Assembly (NCBI RefSeq): GCF_000426925.1
Contig: NZ_KE384681.1
Location: 16,160 to 50,186, forward strand
DNA length: 34,027 bases
Direction of reading: 5' to 3'
Source of the DNA: Dolichospermum circinale AWQC310F
GTDB taxonomy: Bacteria; Cyanobacteriota; Cyanobacteriia; Cyanobacteriales; Nostocaceae
Shown here: positions 14,099 through 23,738 of the stretch, in pieces
How positions within the stretch are numbered: position 1 is the stretch's first letter
Layout: every line of letters starts with the position of its first letter
Program-made: the position numbers and the translations under genes
Notes under the pieces: model-generated
Database searches by the model: none
Told to the model about the DNA's origin: nothing
Seen by the model: the letters and a program-made list of their open reading frames with translations, nothing else

Positions 14099-15997
14099 CT
14101 ACTTGCTTTCGGTGAAATCAGCATCAATGACATCATCACCGGAGGGAGCAGGACCACCACCGGGGGATTGAGCGCCAGCAGCACCAGCATCACCACCAGC
14201 TTGTTGGTAGATATTACTACCAATAGCAAACAGAGCTTGTTGCAGTTCTGGTGTTAATTTCTGGATTTGAGCATCATCTTCCTTGGCTATAGCGTCCCGA
14301 ACTTCTTTAACTAAACCCTCAACCTTAGTCTTATCAGCAGCGGGGACTTTATCACCCAATTCTTGTAACTGCTTTTCTGCTTGATAAGCTAAAGTATCGG
14401 CTTGGTTTTTGCGTTCAATTTTTTCACGGCGCTCCTTATCAGAAGAAGCATTTTTCTCAGCTTCTCTCACCATGCGTTCTACATCATTCTTGTCAAGAGT
14501 AGAAGCACCTGTTATACTAATAGACTGTTCCTTACCAGTACCCTTATCCTTAGCCGCAACGTTGAGAATACCATTAGCGTCAATATCAAAGGTAACTTCA
14601 ATTTGGGGAACACCACGGGGAGCAGGAGGAATACCATCCAAACGGAAAGTACCTAAACTCTTATTATCATTAGCAAATTCTCTCTCACCTTGGAGAACGT
14701 GAATTTCCACGTTAGTTTGTCCGTCTACAGCAGTAGAGAACACTTCTGATTTCTTGGTGGGAATTGTAGTGTTACGAGGGATAATCTTAGTCATGACACC
14801 GCCCAAGGTTTCCACACCCAAAGACAATGGTGTTACATCTAACAATAAGATACCTGTAACATCACCTGCTAAAACCCCCGCTTGAATAGCAGCACCAACA
14901 GCTACCACCTCATCAGGGTTAACGCTTTGGTTAGGTTCTTTACCTAAAACCCGCTTAACCACATCCTGAACAGCAGGAATCCGGGTAGAACCACCAACGA
15001 GAACAACTTCGTCAATATTGGTTTTATTTAATTTCGCGTCTCTGAGAGCATTTTCCACCGGAATGCGGCAACGGTCAATTAAATCAGAACAGAGTTCTTC
15101 AAAAGTGGCGCGAGTCAGAGTTGTATCTAAATGCTTTGGTCCGTCCTGGGTAGCGGTGATAAATGGTAGGTTAATTTCCGCTTGGGTAACGCTAGAAAGT
15201 TCAATTTTAGCTTTTTCTGCCGCTTCTGTTAAACGTTGTAAAGCTTGTTTGTCCTTACGGAGGTCAATACCTTCATCTTTTTTGAACTTTTCCGCCAAGA
15301 AATCAACAATTTTTTTATCGAAGTCGTCACCACCTAAGTGAGTATCACCAGAGGTTGATAATACCTCAAATACACCATCACCAACTTCCAGTACAGATAC
15401 GTCAAAAGTACCACCACCCAAGTCAAATACGAGGATAGTTTCATTGCTCTTCTTATCAAAACCATAAGCTAGAGAAGCAGCCGTAGGTTCGTTGATAATC
15501 CGTAATACTTCAATACCAGCGATTTTACCAGCGTCCTTGGTGGCTTGACGTTGGGAGTCATTGAAATAAGCGGGAACGGTAATTACTGCTTGGGTAACAG
15601 TTTCCCCCAGGTACTTACTAGCATCTTCCACTAATTTGCGGAGAACCTTGGCAGATATTTCCTCAGGAGCAAATTGTTTACCAGCACCAGGAGAATCTAC
15701 TTTCACGTTACCACCGCTACCAAGAACCTTATAGGAAACTTCTGTAGCTTCATTAGTGATTTCGTCATAACGACGACCAATAAAGCGTTTTACAGAATAA
15801 AAAGTATTTTCGGGGTTCATTACCGCTTGACGTTTAGCGATTTGACCAACTAAATTATCACCATTTTTAGCAAAGGCAACTACAGAGGGTGTTGTTCTAA
15901 AACCTTCCGCATTAGCGATAACTGTGGGTTTACCACCTTCCATTACTGCCACACAGGAGTTAGTCGTACCTAAATCAATTCCAACTACTTTTGCCAT
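14099..15997 (-). CDS. dnaK: Chaperone DnaK (Hsp70), DnaK2-type
   Basis: This 632-residue protein starts with ATG at 15997. The ATPase domain (about 1-385) has the phosphate loop [13 protein letters not shown] (6-18) and [17 protein letters not shown], followed by the linker near [17 protein letters not shown]. The substrate-binding domain and helical lid follow, with a Gly/Ala/Pro-rich tail ending [12 protein letters not shown]. Length and sequence fit the housekeeping DnaK2 of cyanobacteria rather than the longer paralogues. It works with DnaJ and GrpE; no dnaJ is in the window and the grpE-like gene is 8 kb away. A good promoter lies upstream and a hairpin terminator downstream, so it is probably monocistronic. 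Confidence 0.97.
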   Translation of the reverse strand: MAKVVGIDLGTTNSCVAVMEGGKPTVIANAEGFRTTPSVVAFAKNGDNLVGQIAKRQAVMNPENTFYSVKRFIGRRYDEITNEATEVSYKVLGSGGNVKVDSPGAGKQFAPEEISAKVLRKLVEDASKYLGETVTQAVITVPAYFNDSQRQATKDAGKIAGIEVLRIINEPTAASLAYGFDKKSNETILVFDLGGGTFDVSVLEVGDGVFEVLSTSGDTHLGGDDFDKKIVDFLAEKFKKDEGIDLRKDKQALQRLTEAAEKAKIELSSVTQAEINLPFITATQDGPKHLDTTLTRATFEELCSDLIDRCRIPVENALRDAKLNKTNIDEVVLVGGSTRIPAVQDVVKRVLGKEPNQSVNPDEVVAVGAAIQAGVLAGDVTGILLLDVTPLSLGVETLGGVMTKIIPRNTTIPTKKSEVFSTAVDGQTNVEIHVLQGEREFANDNKSLGTFRLDGIPPAPRGVPQIEVTFDIDANGILNVAAKDKGTGKEQSISITGASTLDKNDVERMVREAEKNASSDKERREKIERKNQADTLAYQAEKQLQELGDKVPAADKTKVEGLVKEVRDAIAKEDDAQIQKLTPELQQALFAIGSNIYQQAGGDAGAAGAQSPGGGPAPSGDDVIDADFTESK

Positions 15998-16081
15998 TTT
16001 GGTTTTTTACTCCGTATAAAATTACTAAATGAATGAGAGGGAATATAAAAAAAGAGCATCAGAACACTACTGAATTCTTTT

Positions 16082-16110
16082 TTGATAAAATTGCATTAAC
16101 TAATTGTCAA
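16082..16110 (-). promoter_or_regulatory. Probable dnaK promoter
   Basis: On the minus strand TTGACA (16110-16105) and TATCAA (16087-16082) are 17 bp apart, about 85 bp upstream of the dnaK ATG. A GGAG ribosome-binding site lies 13 nt before the start. No CIRCE inverted repeat was found. Confidence 0.55.
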
Positions 16111-16564
16111 TGGCAATCAATTGGGTTAGGCTCTGCTGGGAATTAAACCCCAAACTAGGCTTTTATCATATAAACTTAGTGGTAGCCATATGCCTAAGGG
16201 TGGTTTACCGAACCGTTAAGGGAACAGTGAATTTTATAAATTATGTCTAGTGATCTCATGGATTAATGTGCGTTCACATTGACTAATGTATGAGAATTAA
16301 TACTTTCAGGAATTGGGGTGAACCGTAACTTTATAGTCGTATTTGCCGTCAAGCCCTGTGGGGAGTTAAAAATTAGGAATTAAAGAGAGAAAATTATACC
16401 CCTCAATCTGTATTCAGGGGTGGTAATTGGTAATTAAGTAGGTTGGCGTGAAAAATTGTCGTTATGACAAGGGAACTCTTAACTCTTAACTGGGAAGAGG
16501 TTTTGGGCAACTTTACTTTTCGTTACTGATGTCGGTTTTTTTCCGTTCACCTACTTACCTGATT
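16111..16564. other. Intergenic region upstream of dnaK
   Basis: No gene is visible. TTGTC/GACAA near 16456-16470 is a small inverted repeat. Short direct repeats (taattggtaatt, aactcttaactctt) are present. It separates the 3' end of the glycosidase gene from the dnaK promoter and may hold further heat-shock control sites that I cannot identify. Confidence 0.5.
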
Positions 16565-17437
16565 TTATGAAGTGGGTATAGCAGGGCGTTCTCCCTTCTG
16601 AAACCTCAACCATGCCTGTTGTAAATCAGCAGGAGCAGGATTAGTGGCATCATAAATGACAATTACATTAGTTAAAGATCCACTGGGAGGAACTAAAATA
16701 GTATTTTTGGTGGCTAAGGCTCTAGAAGCCCCACCATCTAAATTCATGGCCTCGTAACAACCTATGGCTTTCATTGCCTCCGCTTCTTCCTGTAAAGAGA
16801 GAGCGATTTCAAAGTTCGCTAAAATAAGCTTTGTACCATCTTTGGTAAAACCAATGGCTGTTCGACTGCTATTACCCAACACAGAGGGATCTTTAAAACC
16901 TTCAATTTTGGGGTTGAGCCAAATTTCCCCCTGTCGCAATAGTCTCGGTCCACCAGTTAGGGAAAACCAATGTTTATTCCATTCTGGTCTACCGTCTGCT
17001 CTTGCTGTGACTATTTCCGGTTTGTTGCCAATTCCTAACCCCAGAGTAGTACCAAAGTTTTCCCAAGGACGGTATTTGAGAAATTTTCCCCCTGCTACCA
17101 TGTTACCCATAACTGTTTTTTGGGGATTTTTGGCGGAAAATGTGCCGTTGGCTACTACTGTAGCCCCATAACGCAGCACTAATTTATTAAATTCTTCATC
17201 ACCACTGGTTTTTTGAATTGTGTTAGCAAAGCTGGCATTTTTGGCTAAACCCATTGTGATTAAGTTTTTTGGATCTGTGAGGTCAACTATGGTCTGATAA
17301 AAAGGGATACCATTAATTTGACTTTTGCTGACCTGTACAGCTTGGCCGTAACTGGGTAATGTGATTGTTAATCCCTGTGCTAAGGTTGCTCCACTAAGAA
17401 AGAGAAAGGATCTACGGCTGATTTTATTAATTGGCAT
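16565..17437 (-). CDS. Secreted phosphodiester glycosidase family protein (NAGPA/DUF2233-like)
   Basis: This 290-residue protein starts with ATG at 17437. The N-terminus has SRRSFLFLSG followed by a hydrophobic stretch ending near PSYGQA, a twin-arginine (Tat)-type signal with a possible cleavage at AQA-like residues. The mature part has family landmarks: VVANGTFS, SLTGGPRLL, SRTAIGFTKDGTKLIL and MNLDGGASRAL. This family includes the enzyme that uncovers mannose-6-phosphate by removing GlcNAc-1-phosphate; bacterial members are thought to cut phosphodiester-linked sugars on surface polymers. The substrate here is unknown. It lies upstream of dnaK with a long gap, so it is a separate unit, divergent from the rluE-like gene. 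Confidence 0.85.
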   Translation of the reverse strand: MPINKISRRSFLFLSGATLAQGLTITLPSYGQAVQVSKSQINGIPFYQTIVDLTDPKNLITMGLAKNASFANTIQKTSGDEEFNKLVLRYGATVVANGTFSAKNPQKTVMGNMVAGGKFLKYRPWENFGTTLGLGIGNKPEIVTARADGRPEWNKHWFSLTGGPRLLRQGEIWLNPKIEGFKDPSVLGNSSRTAIGFTKDGTKLILANFEIALSLQEEAEAMKAIGCYEAMNLDGGASRALATKNTILVPPSGSLTNVIVIYDATNPAPADLQQAWLRFQKGERPAIPTS

Positions 17438-17502
17438 AATTGATTTTTATTAACTCTGATTTCTTCTTTCTTCTTGTTTCTGACTCCTGACTCCTATATT
17501 TT

Positions 17503-18087
17503 ATGAATAATTGCTATATCATTTTTCACAAGCCCTATGGAGTCCTGAGCCAATTTACTCAAGAAAGTCCTCAACATATCACTCTCAAACAGTATATAGA
17601 TGTTCCCGACGTTTATCCTGTGGGGCGTTTGGACTGGGATAGTGAAGGACTACTATTGTTAACAAATGATGGACAGTTCCAGCATCGTCTCGCTCATCCC
17701 CGCTTTGGTCATCAACGTACCTATTGGGCGCAGGTGGAACGCATTCCTACCTTGGATGCAATTAATCAGTTACAAACTGGAGTGAAAATTCAAGATTATT
17801 GCACCGCCCCCGCCCAAGTTAGGTTATTGTTAGAAGAACCATCGGTGACACAACGTACTCCCCCCATTAGATTTCGTAAAAGTATTCCCACGGCTTGGCT
17901 GGAAATTACCCTCACTGAAGGCAAAAACCGCCAAGTTCGTCGTATGACGGCCGCTGTGGGTTTTCCAACTTTGCGATTGATTCGGGTGAGTATTGCTAAT
18001 ATTCAATTACATGATTTAGCACCAGGACAATGGCGAGAACTTACTCCCACAGAACTCACTAGGCTTAATTATGCACCGGAAAAGTAA
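17503..18087 (+). CDS. RluE-like rRNA pseudouridine synthase (RsuA/RluB/E/F family)
   Basis: This 194-residue protein starts with ATG at 17503. It begins directly with the catalytic domain ([15 protein letters not shown]) and has no S4 domain, as in RluE. The catalytic motif [17 protein letters not shown] (about 42-58) contains the active Asp. [25 protein letters not shown] is the conserved later block. It should convert a uridine in 23S rRNA (position 2457 in E. coli for RluE) to pseudouridine. The family is certain; the exact target site is inferred. It diverges from the glycosidase gene. Confidence 0.9.
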   Translation: MNNCYIIFHKPYGVLSQFTQESPQHITLKQYIDVPDVYPVGRLDWDSEGLLLLTNDGQFQHRLAHPRFGHQRTYWAQVERIPTLDAINQLQTGVKIQDYCTAPAQVRLLLEEPSVTQRTPPIRFRKSIPTAWLEITLTEGKNRQVRRMTAAVGFPTLRLIRVSIANIQLHDLAPGQWRELTPTELTRLNYAPEK

Positions 18088-18131
18088 ATTAATCTACTGT
18101 CATACTCAATACCTTCGCTATCTTTTATAAG

Positions 18132-18156
18132 TTGGGTTGAGCGCAGTAAAACCCAA
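18132..18156. repeat. TTGGGTT...AACCCAA hairpin repeat
   Basis: A 7-bp perfect stem (18132-18138/18150-18156) lies about 45 bp after the rluE-like stop. This is a widespread cyanobacterial intergenic hairpin and may help end the rluE transcript; no T-tract follows. The rest of the gap to 18308 shows no gene. Confidence 0.55.
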
Positions 18157-18308
18157 GGGTTTGTGCCTATAGCACACTAGGTGAACCTACCTGAAACCAA
18201 TCTAGGAATCAAGCTTTTGTGAATTTTGCCCTTAGGTAAAATACCAGTATTATCTTATATATTATCAATGCCAATTGATTCCTGAAACAGGAAAATCAAG
18301 GAACTTCT

Positions 18309-19508
18309 ATGATGCTGATTTGCCCCCAGTGTACATTTCCCAACTCTGATCATAATAAATTCTGTCAAAATTGTGGCACTTCCCTAACTGATAAAATCCG
18401 CTTTGATGCTAATGACGATATTGTATCAGATACAAATCGTTTTTACGATGGGAATATACCGTTAAGAGATATTCAGTCTGAACAGATGCAAATTCTGACA
18501 CAATCAGAAACTACTTATTCTCTGTTGTCTATGTCAGAAATATCCACGGATACGGTGGAAGTATCGTCTGGAGAAAATCCGGATTCTTCCATGACTATCT
18601 TGCAATTAGACTTAGACCATGAAACGGAGGACAGAATTGTCAGTGATCAGATGACAAATATACTGCTATACCCTTCGTTAATTAGTTGGGAATATGCGGC
18701 ATATACTGATACTGGTCGTCAACGAAATCATAATGAAGACTATTTTGCTATTGATAGCAAAGTTCACAAACAAGAATTACCAGAAGGTGCTATTCTCACA
18801 AAGACGGGTTTGTATATTCTCTGTGATGGTATGGGTGGTCATGCAGGAGGTGAAGTGGCCAGTAAATTGGCTGTGAATACTATCCGTAAATACTTCCAAG
18901 AAACTTGGACTAGCGCGGAATTACCTACACAAGAAAGTATTAAAGAGGCAGTTTATTTAGCTAACCAAGCCATTTATGACCTGAATCAACAACAAGCCCG
19001 TTCGGGAATGGGGCGCATGGGTACTACTTTGGTAATGTTGTTACTTCAGGATCATCAAGCAGCGATCGCTCATGTGGGAGATAGTCGTCTTTATTGCCTA
19101 ACTCACAGGGAAGGATTAGTACAATTAACTATAGATCATGAAGTCGCTCAACGGGAAATTTCCAGGGGTGTAGAACCAATTATAGCTTATGGCCGTGCCG
19201 ATGCTTACCAACTCACCCAGGCTCTTGGTCCACGTGATCAAGATTACCTCCATCCCGATGTATCTGTTTTTGATATTCATGAAAATATGCTTCTGCTGTT
19301 GGTATCAGATGGTTTATCAGATAATGAATGCTTAGAAACTCACTGGCAAACTCATCTTCAACCTTTATTGAGTTATGATAGTGACTTAGAAATGGGTATT
19401 CAAGATTTAATTGAGTTGGGCAATGAATATAATGGTCATGATAACATTACGGCTATACTTGTACGAGTAAAAGTATCTCCATCTCAACCCGGTTTGTCAT
19501 CAATTTAG
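18309..19508 (+). CDS. Zinc-ribbon PP2C-type protein phosphatase
   Basis: This 399-residue protein starts at ATG 18309, with AAGGA 6 nt upstream; the ATG at 18312 is a second option. Residues 5-22 form a zinc ribbon (CPQC...CQNC). A variable acidic linker follows to about 130. The PP2C (PPM) domain has RNHNEDYF, LCDGMGGHAGGE, GTTLVMLLL, AHVGDSRLY, LLVSDGLSD and GHDNITAILV, so all metal-binding aspartates are present. It should be a soluble Mn/Mg-dependent Ser/Thr phosphatase. The next gene, a Ser/Thr kinase with FHA and its own zinc-binding patch, begins 29 bp on, so the two form an operon and probably oppose each other on shared substrates. Confidence 0.92.
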   Translation: MMLICPQCTFPNSDHNKFCQNCGTSLTDKIRFDANDDIVSDTNRFYDGNIPLRDIQSEQMQILTQSETTYSLLSMSEISTDTVEVSSGENPDSSMTILQLDLDHETEDRIVSDQMTNILLYPSLISWEYAAYTDTGRQRNHNEDYFAIDSKVHKQELPEGAILTKTGLYILCDGMGGHAGGEVASKLAVNTIRKYFQETWTSAELPTQESIKEAVYLANQAIYDLNQQQARSGMGRMGTTLVMLLLQDHQAAIAHVGDSRLYCLTHREGLVQLTIDHEVAQREISRGVEPIIAYGRADAYQLTQALGPRDQDYLHPDVSVFDIHENMLLLLVSDGLSDNECLETHWQTHLQPLLSYDSDLEMGIQDLIELGNEYNGHDNITAILVRVKVSPSQPGLSSI

Positions 19509-19537
19509 TTTTTTGTTCTGAGGTTTTAGGCTGTATT

Positions 19538-20794
19538 GTGATTACTTTAACTCTATTAGAAAAAATCACAAAAACACCGCTCCAGCAGTGGCACTTTCAA
19601 GATTCTACCGTCATTCGCATTGGTCGAGCGGTAGATAATCACATTGTCTTGAGTGATAATTCTGTTTCTAGGTATCATTTAGAACTAAGATCTACTACTA
19701 ATCCCCAGGGAGGTAATTGGGAAATCATTAGTCAAGGTACTAATGGCACTTTCCTGAATGGTAGTTTAATTACCAAGTCTATACTCACAGATAATTCTCT
19801 TCTGCAATTGGCGATAGGTGGACCTTTAATCCAGGTGCAAATTCAGAAATTATCCCCCGTAATTACTCCCCCTTTATCGTCCCTGGCTGGGGAAATTAAT
19901 CAGGTTATAAAACCTTTATCTTCCGGTTCTCGTTGCACCCATGAGGGAAATGATCCGGGAAATGTATTTTGTGTTCATTGTGGCCAACCCATTCTCGTCC
20001 AAAAGACTATTCGCCATTATCAAATCATACGTACTTTGGGAAAAGGTGGTATGGGTACTACCTATTTAGCTTGGGATGCTATAGGTGAGACTACTAATGT
20101 AACACAATTGCTGGTATTAAAAGAAATGAATGCTGATATGGCAAAAATTCCCAAAGCACGAGAGTTATTTGAAAGAGAGGCAAGTATTCTTAAATACCTT
20201 AATCATGAGGGAGTTCCTAAGTATTATGATTTCTTTGTGGAAGATGGTAAAAAATACTTGGCCATGGAATTAATTCACGGACAAGATCTAGAAAAACGGA
20301 TTTCGTTAACCGGACCTGTGACACCTCCACAAGCGATCGCCTGGATGGTACAAACTTGTGATATTCTAGATTATCTTCATGGCCAAGAACCGCCACTAAT
20401 TCACAGGGATATTAAACCAGCTAATTTAATGGTGCGAGGTAGTAATAATAGTATTGTGGTTTTGGATTTTGGCGCTGTCAAGGAAATTGGCACAAAACCG
20501 GGGACAAGAATCGGCGCTGTGGGTTATTGCGCCCCTGAACAGGAACGCGGACAACCTCTTACCCAATCTGATTTATATGCTATTGGTCCAACGCTCATTT
20601 TTTTATTAACTGGGGAAAATCCTTTAAAATTCTATCGTCAACAGGGGCGAAATTTTCGCTTTGATGTTAAAGGTATACCCGCCATTACTAATCAGTTAAG
20701 ACAGGTCATTGAATGCGTTACCGAACCTTTACCCGCGCGTCGTTATCATACCGCACAAGAGTTAGCTCAAGCATTAAAATCAGTCAGCAGATAG
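19538..20794 (+). CDS. FHA / zinc-ribbon Ser/Thr protein kinase
   Basis: This 418-residue protein starts with GTG at 19538, which fits the family N-terminus. An FHA domain (about 25-100: VIRIGRAVDNHIVLSD, SVSRYHLEL, GTNGTFLNG) binds phosphothreonine. Near 132-152 a short zinc-binding patch (RCTHEG...CVHCGQ) mirrors the ribbon of the phosphatase. The kinase domain (about 160-415) has the glycine loop LGKGGMGTTYLAWD, Lys in LVLKEM, HRDIKPANLM and DFGAVKE. It is a complete Hanks-type kinase without a membrane anchor. With the upstream PP2C it forms a kinase/phosphatase pair. The 3' end overlaps the convergent Uma2 gene by 15 bp. Confidence 0.93.
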   Translation: MITLTLLEKITKTPLQQWHFQDSTVIRIGRAVDNHIVLSDNSVSRYHLELRSTTNPQGGNWEIISQGTNGTFLNGSLITKSILTDNSLLQLAIGGPLIQVQIQKLSPVITPPLSSLAGEINQVIKPLSSGSRCTHEGNDPGNVFCVHCGQPILVQKTIRHYQIIRTLGKGGMGTTYLAWDAIGETTNVTQLLVLKEMNADMAKIPKARELFEREASILKYLNHEGVPKYYDFFVEDGKKYLAMELIHGQDLEKRISLTGPVTPPQAIAWMVQTCDILDYLHGQEPPLIHRDIKPANLMVRGSNNSIVVLDFGAVKEIGTKPGTRIGAVGYCAPEQERGQPLTQSDLYAIGPTLIFLLTGENPLKFYRQQGRNFRFDVKGIPAITNQLRQVIECVTEPLPARRYHTAQELAQALKSVSR

Positions 20795-21397
20795 AAGAAT
20801 TTGGTTAGCGGTGAGGTTCAATTTAGGGAAAACTTGTGAAATTACTTGATCATTGTCTCTAAACTGCTTTATTTGATACTCATCACCGATTAAAGAACAA
20901 ACTGATACAGTCGGCTCTTTTGGTTCACCAACGAATTTAGAAGCGCCAAAAGGTTGATAATCAACAATCCAGTATTCTTTAATTCCCATTTCCTCATAGT
21001 CACTATATTTTCTATAGTAATCAACTCGCCAATTTGTGCTGACAACTTCAATAAGTAATGGTACGGAATCACTCTGGATAACAGTTGACTCTTTCTCCCA
21101 TAACGGTTCATTAACTAAGTTAGTGGAATCTATCAACAAAACATCTGGACAATAGGTTGATTCAGTTGTTGGTGGTTTAACTAGTGCCTGTTTAGGAATA
21201 AAATAGGGAAGATTTAATCGGTCAAACTCAACTGTCAGTTTTCTGGACAAAAACCCTGTTCTGCTTTCGTGTTTTCCTAATGGTGGGTTCATCTCGATAA
21301 TTTCCCCATCATGCAGTTCATAAAATCCGCCTTCTGGTTTCCATTTAATAAACTCCTCAAAGGTTACTAACTTGGTTTTTGACAAGGCTTGAACCAT
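20780..21397 (-). CDS. Uma2 family (DUF820) PD-(D/E)XK-fold protein
   Basis: This 205-residue protein starts with ATG at 21397. The family pattern is clear: TFEEFIKWKPEGGFYELHDGEIIEM, CPDVLLID, LLIEVVSTNWRVDYYRKYSDYEEMGIKEYWIVDY. Uma2 proteins have a PD-(D/E)XK nuclease-like fold and are strongly expanded in cyanobacteria; most have no known role. The usual EV-x-S catalytic segment is kept. Its last 15 bp overlap the kinase gene on the opposite strand. Confidence 0.9.
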   Translation of the reverse strand: MVQALSKTKLVTFEEFIKWKPEGGFYELHDGEIIEMNPPLGKHESRTGFLSRKLTVEFDRLNLPYFIPKQALVKPPTTESTYCPDVLLIDSTNLVNEPLWEKESTVIQSDSVPLLIEVVSTNWRVDYYRKYSDYEEMGIKEYWIVDYQPFGASKFVGEPKEPTVSVCSLIGDEYQIKQFRDNDQVISQVFPKLNLTANQILLSAD

Positions 21398-21513
21398 AAT
21401 TTATCTGCCTTCATCAAGATGCCTGAGTATGTTAGGATACTGAAATGTCTATTTTTATTGTGCTAAATCTATAATAGAATTGTGGCTAATTTCACCCACC
21501 ATTAAAGCAAGGA

Positions 21514-21534
21514 CAATGGGACGCAAGCCCATTG
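21514..21534. repeat. CAATGGG...CCCATTG hairpin repeat
   Basis: A perfect 7-bp stem (21514-21520/21528-21534) with a 7-nt loop lies in the gap between the Uma2 gene and the small hypothetical gene. It is a common cyanobacterial interspersed hairpin. Confidence 0.6.
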
Positions 21535-21602
21535 CTATGCTACAGGTAGGAGTATTTGCGCCTGAATCTATTACAGAGAAATAACTGGTATACAATAAAT
21601 AT

Positions 21603-21821
21603 TTATTCGTCGTCCCATGTTTCTACCGCTAATAAATCGCTAATTGGATCTTGAGTGCTAAATCCAAAGTCTAACAACTCTTGTTTCCAATATTGCCACT
21701 CATCGCCATAAAGTAAGGCAATTTTCCAAATTTTATCATCGGACTTGATAATATTGGATTCTATGAGTGATTGCACGTTGCGTTGCAATTTCACCATTGG
21801 GTGAATTACTTGCTGAATCAT
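21603..21821 (-). CDS. Small hypothetical protein (72 residues)
   Basis: Using the ATG at 21821 the protein is 72 residues; a TTG at 21884 would add 21 residues with no visible conservation value. It is acidic at the C-terminus (LLAVETWDDE) and helical, with a KIWKIALLYGDEWQYWKQEL core. I recognise it as a type of short cyanobacterial conserved hypothetical but know no function. No partner gene overlaps it. The ribosome-binding site is unclear. Confidence 0.6.
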   Translation of the reverse strand: MIQQVIHPMVKLQRNVQSLIESNIIKSDDKIWKIALLYGDEWQYWKQELLDFGFSTQDPISDLLAVETWDDE

Positions 21822-22434
21822 AACCTTGGTATATTTCAGATTTTTGTGTGTAAATGCTTGATTAAAACAGTTTTCCACTAGCAATTATTACCTGTGCGTG
21901 GAGCAATTATGGTTTGGCAAAGCTAGTTCTAACTTTTTTATTGTACCATAACTGGTGAAGTGTAAATTGCTTGAGAATTCGGTTTTGTACGGTAATTACT
22001 ACCACTAAAGGCCAATTAGGCAAATAGTAGTGACGATATGCAGTCTACAAGGTTTTTAGTCCTGTGATAGTTATCATAACGCAGTTAGAGAAGATTGACA
22101 CGAATTTTTCAAATTTAGTTGTAGTTGTTGGCAGGAATGGAATAAAAAATGTTTTGTGTGAAAGATAGTTAACCAGTTTGTTCATCTTTGCGGCTGGATA
22201 GCTGCATATATTTTGTTTATTTTGATTCTTAACATATTACAACATATCTATGGGATAATGGCAAGTGTTTTAGATACAGTTGTTTTTAAGATTGTACCAA
22301 AAGTTGCCTTTTCCTGAAAGAATTTGTTGGGGTGAGGCCTCATGTCCTGAGTACGTCCAGAGAATTAGGGTCGGAAGCTTGATGATCTGATAAACTTAGC
22401 AATTTACCTTCAATATTTTTTGAGCAGAAAGACG
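21822..22434. other. Long intergenic region upstream of the HtrA-type gene
   Basis: About 610 bp without a convincing gene. It should hold the promoter of the protease gene and of the small gene on the minus strand. A TTGACA near 22096 has no good -10 at 17 bp; GATAAT near 22254 is a possible -10. There is a loose inverted repeat (actacca...tagtagt) near 21997-22032. No riboswitch or tRNA was recognised. Confidence 0.45.
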
Positions 22435-23691
22435 ATGAAAATCAATAATCAAACTATTGTGGCTAAAAATATTAATACCGGGTTTTTAGGGCAAAAATTG
22501 GCAAATAAGGGAAAAAAATGGATTGCAGCCTGTGGTGTAATCGTTTTCATGCTGGGAGGTTGCAACAGTTTGAAGAAAACCACCTCCGTAGAAACCAGTA
22601 ACGACCAAGGGGAAAAAACCACCGTACCCAAACCAGAAATTGCTCCTCCTCCGATCTTTTCCTCCTCTGGAGATCCTAACTTTGTCGTTAAAGTAGTCCA
22701 AAAAACCGGTAATGCTGTAGTTCGCATTGATTCAACTAGAACCGTTACTACTCAAGTTCCTGACGAATTTTCTGATCCCTTTTTTCGCGGCTTTTTTGGT
22801 AATGTAATTCCATCACAACCCAGAGCAAGAGTAGAAAGAGGTAGCGGTTCTGGGTTTATAATTAATTCATCTGGACAAATTCTCACCAATTCTCATGTTG
22901 TAGACGGTGCTGATTTAGTTACAGTTACTCTTAAAGATGGCCGAACTTTTAAAGGTAAAGTATTAGGAGAGGATGCAGTCACGGATGTGGCGGTTATTCA
23001 AATTGATGCGAATAAATTACCCACCCTAGCCCTAGGTAAATCTGACACCTTACAACCAGGAGAGGCTGTGATTGCTATTGGTAATCCTTTGGGTTTAAAT
23101 AATACTGTCACCTCTGGAATTATCAGCGCCACAGATCGTTCTAGTAGTGATATTGGTGCGAGTGATAAGCGCGTTGATTATCTGCAAACAGACGCAGCAA
23201 TTAACCCCGGAAACTCCGGTGGACCATTATTAAATGCCCGTGGTGAAGTTATTGGCATGAATACAGCAATTATTCAAGGCGCTCAGGGTTTAGGATTTGC
23301 TATTCCTATTAATACAGTCCAAAAAATTGCCGAAGAATTAATTACTAAAGGTAGAGTTGATCATCCTTATTTGGGAATACAAATGGTAACACTCACACCG
23401 GAAGTCAAGGAAAAAATAACTACTAGATTTGGTGATAGAATCAATTTAGCCGCAAATCAGGGAATTTTATTAGTTAGAATTGTTCCCAACTCACCCGCAG
23501 CTATTGCTGGACTACGACCAGGAGACGTGATTAAAAGTATTAATAATCAACCAGTTTTGAAAGTTGATGAAGTGCAAAAACTAGTAGAAAATAGTAAAAT
23601 TGGTATTCCTTTACAAGTGCAAGTAGAGCGTAATAGCAGAATTTTTCAAGTTTTAGTTAAACCCGCACCTTTACCAGTGAACAAGGAATAA
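22435..23691 (+). CDS. HtrA/DegP-type serine protease, probable lipoprotein
   Basis: This 418-residue protein starts at ATG 22435; a TTG at 22420 is less likely. Residues about 29-44 form a signal segment ending in a lipobox-like MLGGC, so it is probably a lipid-anchored periplasmic protease. The trypsin-like domain has the triad: His in LTNSHVVDG, Asp in VTDVAVIQID, Ser in NPGNSGGPL. One PDZ domain (about 315-410) follows (GILLVRIVPNSPAAIAGLRPGD). The architecture fits the cyanobacterial HhoA/HhoB/HtrA group, which handles protein damage in stress; which paralogue this is cannot be told. A 7-bp hairpin overlaps the stop. Confidence 0.92.
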   Translation: MKINNQTIVAKNINTGFLGQKLANKGKKWIAACGVIVFMLGGCNSLKKTTSVETSNDQGEKTTVPKPEIAPPPIFSSSGDPNFVVKVVQKTGNAVVRIDSTRTVTTQVPDEFSDPFFRGFFGNVIPSQPRARVERGSGSGFIINSSGQILTNSHVVDGADLVTVTLKDGRTFKGKVLGEDAVTDVAVIQIDANKLPTLALGKSDTLQPGEAVIAIGNPLGLNNTVTSGIISATDRSSSDIGASDKRVDYLQTDAAINPGNSGGPLLNARGEVIGMNTAIIQGAQGLGFAIPINTVQKIAEELITKGRVDHPYLGIQMVTLTPEVKEKITTRFGDRINLAANQGILLVRIVPNSPAAIAGLRPGDVIKSINNQPVLKVDEVQKLVENSKIGIPLQVQVERNSRIFQVLVKPAPLPVNKE

Positions 23692-23738
23692 AATTCCTTA
23701 AAAACTGTCAGAATCAGGATATTCAGAATTAAAAGCAG

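Noticed and set aside
14402-15341. Open frames on the plus strand within dnaK
   Set aside because: They are antisense shadows of a strongly conserved gene, with no family resemblance.
16111-16564. CIRCE or other heat-shock operator upstream of dnaK
   Set aside because: No TTAGCACTC-type inverted repeat was found in the region.
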